A stretch of DNA of 15,480 bases, from assembly GCA_023146365.1 (NCBI GenBank), contig JAGLCE010000019.1, positions 1 to 15,480 on the forward strand, read 5' to 3'. This DNA is from Endozoicomonadaceae bacterium (lineage in GTDB: Bacteria; Pseudomonadota; Gammaproteobacteria; Pseudomonadales; Endozoicomonadaceae). Below the pieces are notes generated by a model that worked only from the letters and a program-made list of their open reading frames with translations, did not search any database and was not told the origin of the DNA. This document shows positions 4,442 to 14,006 of the stretch, one piece after another (the first letter of the stretch is position 1; each line of letters opens with the position of its first letter). The position numbers were made by a program, and so were the translations under genes.

Positions 4442-7400
4442 GTGTTCACCGTTTACCAATCCAACCGCCTGGATATCCTCAAAGAATTACTGGTCGAACT
4501 GATCCGTCGCCAACCACTCATTAATCCCTTTATCGATGAACAAATACTGGTTCAAAGTCCCGGCATGGCACAGTGGCTACGGCTTGAGCTCGCTTCTTCC
4601 TTGGGTATTGCCGCAGGTATGCAGTTTCCACTGCCGGCCTCTTTTATCTGGCAGATGTTTGTTCAGGTACTGGACGGCATTCCTGAGCGGTCAGCGTTCA
4701 ATAAGGAAGCCATGACCTGGAAAATCATCACACTACTGCCCGAACACTTGGAGAGATCAACCTTCGCCTCCCTAAAGCACTATCTGATCGATGACACCAC
4801 AGGACTGCGTCGCTACCAGCTAGCCGAACGCATTGCCGATATGTTTGACCAGTATTTAGTCTACCGACCAGAATGGATCTCCGCTTGGGAGCAGCAAGAC
4901 AGCCTCGTCAACATCACCGCCTCCCAGCCCTGGCAACCGGAACTCTGGTGTGCACTGGTGGAAAAAACCAGTGAGCTCCAGCAACCGATCTGGCACCGAG
5001 CCAACCTTTACGGTGAATTTATCCGCACGCTACAACAATCCGCCACAACACCCAATGGTTTACCGGAGCGACTCTTTGTTTTCGGTGTTTCCGCCCTCCC
5101 CCCTCATTATGTCGAAGCACTGGAAGCGTTGGGAAAACACTGTGACATTCACCTGATGGTGACCAACCCCTGCCAGTATTTCTGGGGGGATATCCGTGAC
5201 CCGAAATACCTGGCTAAACTGAATGCCAACCGTTTCAACAGGAATGGCATGACACCGGATAACTGTGACACCTTCACCAATCCGTTGCTGGCGTCGATGG
5301 GAAAACTGGGCAGAGATTACCTCCACCAACTTCAGGCACTACCATCGACAGAGATCGACGCATTTGCAGAACCGCCGACCGACTCCCTACTTCACACCCT
5401 CCAGAAAGATATCCTGAACCTCAAGGAGAGGGGGGAGTCGGTGACTTGCACCGAACCGCTATTGGCTATCGCGCCAGAGGATCGCTCCTTCGCAATTCAC
5501 GCCTGCCATAGCCCTCTCAGAGAGGTCGAGGTCCTTCATGATCAACTGCTGGCGCTGTTCACGTCTGATCCCGACCTGCCCCCCCGCGACATCGTGGTCA
5601 TGATGCCGGATATTGATCGTTACAGCCCCTTTGTCCAAGCCGTCTTTGGCAGTGCGCCCGATGAACGCTATATCCCTTGGGCGCTATCAGACCGTAGTGC
5701 CAGCATTGAACACCCGCTACTGAACTCTCTGATGCGGTTACTGACGATCCATAAACGCCGCTGCAGCGCACCGGATTTAATGGACATTTTGGAAACATCA
5801 GCCGTGATGCGCCGCTTTGGATTCGATACGAAAGGGTATCAAACCGTGCACCGCTGGGTCGAAGAAGCGGGCATTCGATGGGGGCTTAACACCCATCACA
5901 TAACAGGACTAACGCTCCCTGATCATCATGAAAATACTTGGTGGTTCGGACTCCAGCGTATGCTGCTCGGCTACGCCATGCCTGAAGCTGACGGACTCTA
6001 TGACAACATTCTGCCCTATGATGCCATCCAAGGTCTGGATGCCGCCCTTTGTGGTCAACTGGCCGCTTATATTGAAGCGATCCGACAACTATACGAGGAT
6101 ATAGAATCACCTCGCACCATTGAGGAGTGGATTCAATTTAGCAACAGACTGCTTGAACGGTTCTACACGCCAGATTCAGACGATGAACGACCATTAAACC
6201 TCATACGCTCAAGCCTGGATCATCTTCATCAGCAACTGCTGGATGCGGGTTACCATGAAACCCTGAGCTGCGATATTTTCTCCGATTATCTGGCTACTAA
6301 GCTAGAGGGCGAACGGGGCAGCCAGCGCTTCCTAACCGGACAAGTCAATTTTTGCACCCTAATGCCCATGCGGTCTATTCCTTTCAGGGTCGTCTGCCTG
6401 CTGGGCATGAATGACAGTGTCTACCCTCGCACTATCCCACCCACTGGATTCGACTTGATCGCCCGTCATCCACAACGAGGAGACCGTTCTCGACGAGATG
6501 ACGACCGCTATCTCTTCCTTGAGGCGATGCTCTCAGCCGGAGATCGCTTCTATATTAGCTATGTAGGACACAGCATCACCGATAACAGTGAACGTATCCC
6601 TTCCGTTCTGGTGACAGAGCTACTCAACTACTGCGATCAAGGCTTCAACCTTCAGGGAGAGCCGGAGATCAAACTGTCACAATGGCTGATCACCGAACAC
6701 CCCTTGCAACCCTTTAACCCTGACTATTTCAGAACAACAACCTCGACCGAGCCCCAGTCGCTCTTCAGCTTTGCTGGCGAATGGTTGCCAGCCGCTAAAG
6801 GTGAAGGCGAAGTCACTCAACCGTTCATTCAGTCGCCGCTTGACAGTGAACCACTGCCAGACACCGTTGAACTCACAGAGCTACTCCGTTTTTATCGCAA
6901 CCCCTGCGAGTATTTCTGTAATCGCCGATTGAAAGTCTGGTTCAATGAGCCTGGCACCGTTCTAGACAGTGACGAACCCTTTAGCCTTAACCCTTTGGAA
7001 TCCTACCATCTGCGAGATGCCCTTCTTAATGATCTGCTCCAGACCGGCAATACTGACGACAGTGAATCTCGCCGTCGTGCCAGCGGCGATCTTCCTCACG
7101 GATATTTTGGTCACTTAATACTGGAGGAGCAAAAAGAGTCCTTGGTTAATCTGAGCGAAACGATCCGTTCAGCACTCCATGATCCCGCTGACGATCTAGA
7201 GATGAACCTTACCCTCAACGGCACAACATCATTGACCGGCTGGCTGAAACAGTGTACGTCAACGGGATTGGTACGTTACCGACCGGGCAAACTCAAACCT
7301 CTCTACCTGCTTCGCTACTGGATAGAACACCTGTGCTACTGCACCTGCGCTCCAACGCCCGCCAGAACCGCTATTTGCTGCACCGACCGTTGCTGTTTTT

Positions 7401-7774
7401 TGCAAGCCATACCGTCAGAAACGGCACAATCCCACCTCAACCGACTGATGGCGTTCTATCTGGAAGGGCTCAACCAGCCGCAACCACTCTTCCCCTCGAC
7501 AGCGATGGCTTGGCTGGATGAAGTGGTGGTTGACAGTCAAATCAGTACCGAGGAATCCGTGATCCAAACAGCGAAAGCGAAAGCGTTCAACACCTATTAC
7601 GGGGGTGAAAGTTACGGGGGTAAAAGAACCATCGGGGAGTCTGACAATCGCTACATCCAGCGCATATATCCCGAACTGCATGACGAACTATTTGAAACCA
7701 TAAAATCGCTCAGTCAAGACTTACTGCTACCCGCCCATAACGCACTGGAGAGCATACTGGAAAGCACCATATGA
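4442..7774 (+). CDS. recC: Exodeoxyribonuclease V gamma subunit RecC
   Basis: RecC is the scaffold and Chi-recognition subunit of the RecBCD helicase-nuclease, which processes double-strand ends for RecA. The 1110-residue product (E. coli has 1122) aligns almost throughout: YQSNRLD at the start, the QSPGMAQWL inactive helicase-like block near 40, FPLPASFIWQMF, FGSAPDERYIPWALSD, and CTLMPMRSIPFRVVCLLGMN near 640. RGDRSRRDDDRYLFLEA follows near 680, then the inactivated nuclease-like C-terminal domain. The start is GTG, set five bases after GGAG (4433-4436). Residues about 970-986 are anomalous: seven Cys lie between 965 and 986 where relatives have a polar loop, and the neighbouring frame reads more naturally (see findings). 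The gene ends in an ATGA overlap with recB, with no ptrA between them. Confidence 0.95.
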   Translation: MFTVYQSNRLDILKELLVELIRRQPLINPFIDEQILVQSPGMAQWLRLELASSLGIAAGMQFPLPASFIWQMFVQVLDGIPERSAFNKEAMTWKIITLLPEHLERSTFASLKHYLIDDTTGLRRYQLAERIADMFDQYLVYRPEWISAWEQQDSLVNITASQPWQPELWCALVEKTSELQQPIWHRANLYGEFIRTLQQSATTPNGLPERLFVFGVSALPPHYVEALEALGKHCDIHLMVTNPCQYFWGDIRDPKYLAKLNANRFNRNGMTPDNCDTFTNPLLASMGKLGRDYLHQLQALPSTEIDAFAEPPTDSLLHTLQKDILNLKERGESVTCTEPLLAIAPEDRSFAIHACHSPLREVEVLHDQLLALFTSDPDLPPRDIVVMMPDIDRYSPFVQAVFGSAPDERYIPWALSDRSASIEHPLLNSLMRLLTIHKRRCSAPDLMDILETSAVMRRFGFDTKGYQTVHRWVEEAGIRWGLNTHHITGLTLPDHHENTWWFGLQRMLLGYAMPEADGLYDNILPYDAIQGLDAALCGQLAAYIEAIRQLYEDIESPRTIEEWIQFSNRLLERFYTPDSDDERPLNLIRSSLDHLHQQLLDAGYHETLSCDIFSDYLATKLEGERGSQRFLTGQVNFCTLMPMRSIPFRVVCLLGMNDSVYPRTIPPTGFDLIARHPQRGDRSRRDDDRYLFLEAMLSAGDRFYISYVGHSITDNSERIPSVLVTELLNYCDQGFNLQGEPEIKLSQWLITEHPLQPFNPDYFRTTTSTEPQSLFSFAGEWLPAAKGEGEVTQPFIQSPLDSEPLPDTVELTELLRFYRNPCEYFCNRRLKVWFNEPGTVLDSDEPFSLNPLESYHLRDALLNDLLQTGNTDDSESRRRASGDLPHGYFGHLILEEQKESLVNLSETIRSALHDPADDLEMNLTLNGTTSLTGWLKQCTSTGLVRYRPGKLKPLYLLRYWIEHLCYCTCAPTPARTAICCTDRCCFLQAIPSETAQSHLNRLMAFYLEGLNQPQPLFPSTAMAWLDEVVVDSQISTEESVIQTAKAKAFNTYYGGESYGGKRTIGESDNRYIQRIYPELHDELFETIKSLSQDLLLPAHNALESILESTI

Positions 7775-10700
7775 CAACACCAGTGATTCTGAACCCCCTA
7801 ACCTTCCCCCTGTTTGGTCGCCGTCTGATTGAGGCCAGCGCCGGCACTGGCAAGACCTACACGATTGCCAGCCTCTACTTGCGTCTGCTGCTCGGTCATG
7901 GTGATGAACAGAGTGCCCATGCCGAACCCCTTACCGTTGATCGCCTATTAGTCGTCACCTTTACAGAAGCGGCCACTGCCGAACTCAGGGATCGTATCAG
8001 AGCCCGCATTCACGATACCCGTCAAGCCTTTCTCTCTGGCCAGACAAACGACCCTTTTACTCAATCGCTACTCACCGCATCTGCCCATCATTCGATAGAG
8101 GCCGAACGACTACTGCTGGCAGAGCGGCAGATGGACGAAGCCGCCATTTTCACCATTCACGGCTTCTGCCTGCGCATGTTGAAACAGCACGCCTTTGAAA
8201 GCGGAACACTCTTCAACTGTGAGCTAGTGACCGATGAATCAGAGATACTGCATCAAGCCGTTGCCGATTACTGGCGTCACCGTTTTTATCCCGCAGACAA
8301 AGCCCTCACGGCCACGATCAAGCGTATCTGGAAAACACCGGCTGATCTGCTGAAGGGTATACGTCCTTGGCTCGCCAGCCACGGGCTCACGGTCTTAGCT
8401 GGCAGTGCAGAACGACTTCAGAAGCGACATACCGAGGCCATCTGTGACATCACGGTGTTCAAAACCCAATGGCTCGCTTCGGTCGGCGAATTAAGTGCAC
8501 TGATCACTCAATCTGGTGTCGATAAACGCAGCTATTCCAAAAAAAATCTGCCCCTCTGGCTGGAGAGCATTTCTCAGTGGGCCAATACCAACACTCAGTC
8601 ACTCGACACACCCGAAAAGCTACCAAAATTCCGACAGGATATCTTGGAAGAAAAAACCACGAAGGGTACAGCACCGCAACACTCCGTCTTTATCGCCTGC
8701 AGTCAACTCTTGGACCACCTGCCAGATTTCAAGGATGCTCTGCTAGCAGAAGCATTAGTCGATGTCAGGCAACGTCTGAAAGCCCACAAAGCGATCACTC
8801 GGTCGATGTCGTTTGATGACCTGCTGACCCGCTTGGCAGAAGCACTTGACGATGCTGGCAATCAGGATCTGGCATTACGTCTTCGTGAGCAGTATCCGGT
8901 GGCGATGATCGACGAATTCCAAGATACCGACCCTCTGCAATACCGTATTTTCGGCGATATCTATCCGGCGAGTATGAACGATAGCCATTCGAACAGGAGT
9001 GGTCTGTTCATGATCGGCGACCCAAAACAGGCCATCTACGCCTTTCGCGGTGCCGACATATTTACCTATATCAGTGCGCGGCATAACGTTGAGAATCACT
9101 ACACACTAGACACCAATTGGCGCTCCAGCAGCACCATGGTCAAAGCAGTGAACCAACTCTTTGAGCAAGCCACAGCCCCCTTCATCTACGATCAGGATAT
9201 TCCATTCTTCGCCATCCATTCATCACCTCATGCTGACCGCAAAACAGTGCGTCTCAACGGTCAGGAAGAACCGGCCATCCAGTGTTGGCTTCAAGGGGGT
9301 GGCGCAGAGGTCGTCAGCAAGGGTGACTATGAGACGCAAATGGCACATGCCACGGCCACCCGCATCAACGAAATGCTGACAGCGGCGACCATCGGCCAGT
9401 GTCAAATTGTCTTAACGGACCACCAGCATCCATTATCACCCAGCGATATCGTGGTGCTCGTGCGCACGGGTTCACAAGGACAAACGATCCGTAAGGCGCT
9501 GGCGGCACAGAATATTGATAGTGTTTATCTGAGTGGTGGTGACAATGTATTTGCCACCACGGAGGCGGCAGATCTCCATCTGATCCTAACGGCCTGCCTC
9601 AGCCCAGCCAATGACCGATCTCTGCGTGCGGCACTGGCCTGCTCGCTATTGAATCTCAATGCGGAACAACTGGATCAGCTCAACCATGATGAACAGATCT
9701 GGGAGCAGGCGGTAGAGGAGTTCGAACAGTATTATCAGCTATGGCTCAAACAGGGCGTACTGGCGATGTTGCGACAGATGCTCACTCGTCGGCAGATGGC
9801 AGAACAACTGCTGGCCTCACCGTTTGGCGAACGACGGCTGACCGACGTTCTCCATCTCGGGGAGCTACTGGCAGCAGCAAGCCAGGAGACCAATCATCCT
9901 CACGCCTTGTTACGCTGGCTATCGGATCATACCACCGAACCGAATCAGCGCGCAGAAGAGCAGCAGCAACACTTAGAAAGTGACCGAAAGCTGGTTCAGA
10001 TTGTGACCATCCATAAGTCCAAGGGATTGGAATACAATGTCGTTTTTCTACCCTTTGCCTGCACTTGGAGGAAGCAGGATCAAGGCTTCTTTCACGATGA
10101 TAGCCAACAAGCCATCCTTGATCTGACCGGTAACAAAAACGCCTTGGAAAAAGCCGATCAAGAACGACTGGCAGAAGATCTGCGGCTACTCTATGTCGCC
10201 CTGACCCGATCAGTCCATATCTGCCATATCGGATTGGCGCCCGTTACCAAAGGCGGCAGAGGCAAAACGTCAGAGCTTCATCGGATGGCCATCGGCTATC
10301 TACTGCAAGGAAAGGAAGAAGGTGGACTGGCACTGCTGCAAGAGAAACTGAACCATCTGACCCATAACAGTCAGTGTATCGTCGTCCTGCCACCACCCGA
10401 TCATCAGCTACCACCTTACCAGCCCATAACTGAAGACCGATCGACACTGACCAGCACACGCTTTGCTGGAATAATCAAACGTAATTGGTGGATCACCAGC
10501 TACTCTGCCCTTACCAGTACCCATACTGCCCCTTCCAGCAAGGGATCACTAGAAGCACACCTAAAAGCACCCTTATTGGAGATCGATACCGGTGCCAACA
10601 ACGCAAATACAGGCGCAGCAGAACCGATCACTTCACCCGACGAAATCTCCATTTTTACGTTTCCCCGAGGTGCCCAAGCTGGCATCTTCCTGCATAGCTT

Positions 10701-11391
10701 GTTCGAACAGATATCCTTTCCAACGGCCAGCAAAAGTAACCTCCAACCATTGATTCAAAAACAGCTCCTGCTGGAGGGATACGATGAAAAATGGCAAACA
10801 GTCACAGAACAGCTAGTCATGAATGTGCTGGACTGCCCATTGGATGATGAAGCCCTCTGCCTGCGCGCCATAAAAGACGACAAACGCAAAGTTGAAATGG
10901 CGTTTCTCCTCTCCATGGCAACCATCCAGGCACCCGCCATCAACCGAATCATCCGAGCAGGTGACCCGCTGTCATCCGATGCGGGCTTACTGGACTTTCA
11001 GCAGGTACAAGGCATGCTCAAGGGGTTTATTGACCTGGTGTTTGAACATCAGGGTCGATACTACGTGCTCGACTATAAATCCAACCACCTCGGTGATACC
11101 GCTGCCAGCTACACACAGGACGCCATGCGCCACGTAATGATAGAACACCGCTATGACTTCCAGTATCAGCTCTATACCTTGGCACTACACCGTTTTCTCT
11201 CGAGTCGTCTACCCGATTATGATTACCAAAAAAATATGGGAGGCGTTTTCTATCTGTTCCTGCGGGGTATGACATCCGGTGACAACCGTCGACACGGGGT
11301 CTTTCACTGTCAGCCTGAACACTCGCTCATCACACAGCTGGATGCCTTGTTCACTCAAGGAACCATCGGTACAGGAGAGCCGGTATGCTGA
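7771..11391 (+). CDS. recB: Exodeoxyribonuclease V beta subunit RecB
   Basis: RecB is the 3'-5' SF1A helicase and the only nuclease of RecBCD, and it loads RecA after Chi. The 1206-residue product (E. coli has 1180) shows Walker A ASAGTGKT with K28. Motif II DEFQDTD starts at 381, and GDPKQAIYAFRGAD at 416. The NWRSS motif follows, and TIHKSKGLEY lies at 746-755. The C-terminal nuclease block GFIDLVF...LDYKSN keeps D1088, D1101 and K1103, equivalent to E. coli D1067, D1080 and K1082, so nuclease activity is expected. The ATG overlaps the recC stop by 4 nt (ATGA), indicating coupled translation. The linker region around residues 885-970 is less conserved and rich in Thr and Ser, as expected for the tether between helicase and nuclease domains. 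Confidence 0.96.
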   Translation: MTTPVILNPLTFPLFGRRLIEASAGTGKTYTIASLYLRLLLGHGDEQSAHAEPLTVDRLLVVTFTEAATAELRDRIRARIHDTRQAFLSGQTNDPFTQSLLTASAHHSIEAERLLLAERQMDEAAIFTIHGFCLRMLKQHAFESGTLFNCELVTDESEILHQAVADYWRHRFYPADKALTATIKRIWKTPADLLKGIRPWLASHGLTVLAGSAERLQKRHTEAICDITVFKTQWLASVGELSALITQSGVDKRSYSKKNLPLWLESISQWANTNTQSLDTPEKLPKFRQDILEEKTTKGTAPQHSVFIACSQLLDHLPDFKDALLAEALVDVRQRLKAHKAITRSMSFDDLLTRLAEALDDAGNQDLALRLREQYPVAMIDEFQDTDPLQYRIFGDIYPASMNDSHSNRSGLFMIGDPKQAIYAFRGADIFTYISARHNVENHYTLDTNWRSSSTMVKAVNQLFEQATAPFIYDQDIPFFAIHSSPHADRKTVRLNGQEEPAIQCWLQGGGAEVVSKGDYETQMAHATATRINEMLTAATIGQCQIVLTDHQHPLSPSDIVVLVRTGSQGQTIRKALAAQNIDSVYLSGGDNVFATTEAADLHLILTACLSPANDRSLRAALACSLLNLNAEQLDQLNHDEQIWEQAVEEFEQYYQLWLKQGVLAMLRQMLTRRQMAEQLLASPFGERRLTDVLHLGELLAAASQETNHPHALLRWLSDHTTEPNQRAEEQQQHLESDRKLVQIVTIHKSKGLEYNVVFLPFACTWRKQDQGFFHDDSQQAILDLTGNKNALEKADQERLAEDLRLLYVALTRSVHICHIGLAPVTKGGRGKTSELHRMAIGYLLQGKEEGGLALLQEKLNHLTHNSQCIVVLPPPDHQLPPYQPITEDRSTLTSTRFAGIIKRNWWITSYSALTSTHTAPSSKGSLEAHLKAPLLEIDTGANNANTGAAEPITSPDEISIFTFPRGAQAGIFLHSLFEQISFPTASKSNLQPLIQKQLLLEGYDEKWQTVTEQLVMNVLDCPLDDEALCLRAIKDDKRKVEMAFLLSMATIQAPAINRIIRAGDPLSSDAGLLDFQQVQGMLKGFIDLVFEHQGRYYVLDYKSNHLGDTAASYTQDAMRHVMIEHRYDFQYQLYTLALHRFLSSRLPDYDYQKNMGGVFYLFLRGMTSGDNRRHGVFHCQPEHSLITQLDALFTQGTIGTGEPVC

Positions 11392-13382
11392 ACGCTTTGG
11401 CATCCCTCGTCGACACCGGCCAAATTCGCGCACTCGACTACCAGTTCGCCCGTTTTCTCATGTCGCTGCATGAGAACCCGTTGCTGGCTCTGACCGGAGC
11501 ACTGGTCAGTTATCATCTCGGCCATGGCCATGTCTGCCTTAACCTCGATGAACTGAATCACGATCGCCTGTTTGACCTAAAAAGCGACAGTAGTCGTCAA
11601 CTGGTTCGCCTGACAGGCATTGAATTCGAGCAGTGGGGGGAGGCGCTCAAACCACTACCGGTGATTACTGACGGCCGCACTGCGTCACCGCTAGTACTGC
11701 AAGATCAGCGCCTTTACCTGCGCCGATACTGGCTTTACGAGCGGGATATCTGTGACTGGCTGGCGCACAGTCAACGAACGCCCATCAGCTCACCCGCTAT
11801 TCAGGATACGCTGGCTCGACTGTTTTCCAGAAACTATGAGTTTGTTCATCAACAGCTGGTTTCAGCACCTGCAACGAAGGGTCGCGACCTGCTCATCAAA
11901 TGGCTGGATATCGAAAAACCCGAACAGGTGGACTGGCCCAAAGTCGAAGCAGCCGTGCAATCGGGACAGTTACAGCAGCTGGATCAATTAATCCCGGAAT
12001 CCGTCTCTCTTAACTGGCAAAAAGTCGCGGCAGCCGTGGCAGCGACCCAGCAATTCTCAGTCATCAGCGGTGGCCCCGGTACCGGAAAAACAACCACGGT
12101 GACTCGCTTGCTGGCGCTCTTGGTTGAACAGGGAGTAACGGAGGGCAACGTGCCTGAGGTACGACTGGTTGCACCGACCGGTAAAGCCGCAGCGCGGTTA
12201 ACCGAATCCATAGGCAGCGCCCGTCATGACCTTAATGTTAGCGATGCGGTCAAGCAGGCCATTCCTGCCATGGCAAGTACCATACACCGGCTTCTGGGTG
12301 TCATTCCCCACCAGTCCAACTTTCGATATCACCGAATGAATCGATTACATCTGGATATTTTAGTGGTCGATGAAGCGTCCATGATCGACCTCCCCATGAT
12401 GGCCCGGCTTCTAGAGGCTCTACCGGATCATGCCCGCCTGATTCTACTGGGAGACCGAGATCAACTCTCATCCGTCGAAGCCGGTAGTGTGCTCGGTGAC
12501 ATCTGTGGCTTTGCCAACCAAGGATACAGTCCTGAACAAAGTACCCAGCTAACACAACTCACCGGCTATGATTTCTCGGAATTCCAGCAACCACAAGGTG
12601 ACCGCCTTCGTGACAGCCTCTGTCTGCTGAGAAAAAGCTATCGTTTCGATGCCCGTTCTGGCATAGGACAACTGGCGATCGCGGTCAATCGCGGCAAACC
12701 ATCGCAGGTGGTTAAATTCGCCGATGCCCATTACTCCGATATTCGGTTACATACCTCCGGTGAGAGCGATTACCCCAGTTTAATGACACTGATACTGGAT
12801 GGCTATCGTCCCTACTTGACAGCAATGGCGCAAAAAAACGCACCGGAAACGATCATTGCAGCCTTTAACCAGTTCAGAGTGTTATGCGCTGTTCGAGAGG
12901 GGCGTTATGGTATCTCAGGGCTGAACCAAGCGATTAGCCACACCCTGGCCGCTGCGGGCTTGATTCAAACCAATACTCTTTGGTACGCCGGTCGGCCGAT
13001 CCTGATCACTCGTAATGACCATGGATTAGGACTGTATAACGGTGATATCGGTATCACGCTACCCGACGACACCGGACGTCTTCGGGTAGCATTTGAAATG
13101 CCAGACCGTACCATTCAAAGCTTTCTGCCCAGTCGACTACCTGACCACGAAACCGTATTCGCCATGACGGTTCACAAAAGTCAGGGATCGGAGTTTAGCC
13201 ATACCGTCATGGTACTCCCTGATCAGCCGAGTCCGGTGTTAACCCGTGAGCTGATCTATACCGGCATTACCAGAGCAAAGCAGCAGCTGGATCTATTCAC
13301 CCACAAAGCGATTCTGGAGCAAGCCATACGCCAAGCAACGGTCAGAGATTCAGGACTGGCGATTCGTCTGAGGTCAATCTAA
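11385..13382 (+). CDS. recD: Exodeoxyribonuclease V alpha subunit RecD
   Basis: RecD is the 5'-3' SF1B helicase motor of RecBCD and controls the response to Chi. The 665-residue protein (E. coli has 608) has Walker A GGPGTGKTTT with K235 and APTGKAAARLTES after it. DEAS lies at 329-332, then GDRDQLSSVEAGSVLGDI and TVHKSQGSEF at 595-604. LIYTGITRAKQQLDLF completes motif VI. The extra length lies before Walker A, at about residues 147-205. There VDWPKVEAAV (182-191) resembles LNWQKVAAAV (209-218), which itself corresponds to INWQKVAAAV in E. coli. The ATG overlaps the recB stop region by 7 nt and is preceded by AGGAG seven bases upstream. It is the last gene of the recCBD operon. Confidence 0.96.
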   Translation: MLNALASLVDTGQIRALDYQFARFLMSLHENPLLALTGALVSYHLGHGHVCLNLDELNHDRLFDLKSDSSRQLVRLTGIEFEQWGEALKPLPVITDGRTASPLVLQDQRLYLRRYWLYERDICDWLAHSQRTPISSPAIQDTLARLFSRNYEFVHQQLVSAPATKGRDLLIKWLDIEKPEQVDWPKVEAAVQSGQLQQLDQLIPESVSLNWQKVAAAVAATQQFSVISGGPGTGKTTTVTRLLALLVEQGVTEGNVPEVRLVAPTGKAAARLTESIGSARHDLNVSDAVKQAIPAMASTIHRLLGVIPHQSNFRYHRMNRLHLDILVVDEASMIDLPMMARLLEALPDHARLILLGDRDQLSSVEAGSVLGDICGFANQGYSPEQSTQLTQLTGYDFSEFQQPQGDRLRDSLCLLRKSYRFDARSGIGQLAIAVNRGKPSQVVKFADAHYSDIRLHTSGESDYPSLMTLILDGYRPYLTAMAQKNAPETIIAAFNQFRVLCAVREGRYGISGLNQAISHTLAAAGLIQTNTLWYAGRPILITRNDHGLGLYNGDIGITLPDDTGRLRVAFEMPDRTIQSFLPSRLPDHETVFAMTVHKSQGSEFSHTVMVLPDQPSPVLTRELIYTGITRAKQQLDLFTHKAILEQAIRQATVRDSGLAIRLRSI

Positions 13383-13397
13383 ACGTCACGCCATCAT

Positions 13398-13425
13398 GCG
13401 GTACAGACAGACCACCGCCTCTTTT
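13398..13425 (+). terminator. Possible terminator of the recCBD operon
   Basis: GCGGT (13398-13402) can pair with ACCGC (13414-13418) across an 11-nt loop, followed by CTCTTTT. The overlapping CACCG/CGGTG pair (13413-13417 with 13427-13431) is an alternative fold that would serve the convergent gene. Stems are short, so this is tentative. Confidence 0.35.
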
Positions 13426-13431
13426 ACGGTG

Positions 13432-13791
13432 TTAGACGATATAAATCCTGAGCATGCGGCCAGTGATTGCGATGATCCCCAACGTGGTCGCCATGAACAC
13501 CAGAGCAAGCAACCCATACCCGAATCGCTTTATTCTGGTTATCTGACGAGGAAAAAAACGAGAAATAGTTTCAGGGCGAGCGGGTATCTGCTGAAAACAG
13601 AGCGTTAACATGAATCCGGTCAACGCCCACAGTAAACAGCCCAGTGCCGGAATAAATAACGGAGTGCTTTCAAGCGATACCGAGCGAAATAGCTGGACAC
13701 TCATCGTTAACAATGAGCCGATGAAAACGACCCAAAGCAGCGGTTTCCATGAATGAAGACGAACAGCCAGCCAACTCAGTGTTTCAAGCAT
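13432..13791 (-). CDS. Small three-helix membrane protein, unknown
   Basis: I chose the ATG at 13789-13791, giving 119 residues. The frame is open back to a TTG at 13845, but no ribosome site supports that start. Three hydrophobic segments are visible at about 17-35, 45-66 and 91-111. The loop between the last two is basic (ARPETISRFFPRQITRIKR), which by the positive-inside rule places that loop in the cytoplasm. I recognise no family motif. It is convergent to recD with about 50 bp between stops, so it is not part of the recombination operon. Its composition is closer to the recBCD region than to the AT-rich DNA to its right, so it may be the last gene of the ordinary chromosomal backbone here. 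Confidence 0.65.
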   Translation of the reverse strand: MLETLSWLAVRLHSWKPLLWVVFIGSLLTMSVQLFRSVSLESTPLFIPALGCLLWALTGFMLTLCFQQIPARPETISRFFPRQITRIKRFGYGLLALVFMATTLGIIAITGRMLRIYIV

Positions 13792-13850
13792 GTCTAGCTT
13801 CGCTAATGTCTCTAAAGATGCCCTATCAGCCAAGAAGGCTAGCAAAAAGG

Positions 13851-13873
13851 ATCAAAAGAATCAAAAGAATCAA
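13851..13873 (+). repeat. Tandem 9-bp repeat at the edge of the AT-rich segment
   Basis: ATCAAAAGA is repeated at 13851-13859 and 13860-13868, with a partial third copy ATCAA at 13869-13873. It lies just upstream of the small membrane-protein gene and roughly where base composition shifts. No function can be read from it. Confidence 0.6.
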
Positions 13874-13978
13874 TTTTGGTCAGAGATTCCCTAATGCATC
13901 AGCAGCAGTCTAATAACTATGTGTACGCATTTAAACTCAAAGCGAGCCTGTGAGTATCGACCCAAAACCTTTCCTAAA

Positions 13979-13996
13979 TGTCGGGTCTCGCCTGAT
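13979..13996 (+). repeat. Solo copy of an IS end (18 bp), copy 1
   Basis: TGTCGGGTCTCGCCTGAT is identical to 15327-15344, where it forms the very 3' end of an IS481-like transposase gene. Similarity stops abruptly on both sides. It starts with TGT, as many IS481-type terminal repeats do. No transposase coding sequence adjoins this copy. Confidence 0.7.
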
Positions 13997-14006
13997 GGTA
14001 TTCCTA

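Noticed and set aside
5060..6110. Minus-strand open frames inside recC
   Set aside because: Shadows of the strongly conserved recC frame; no ribosome sites or recognisable motifs.
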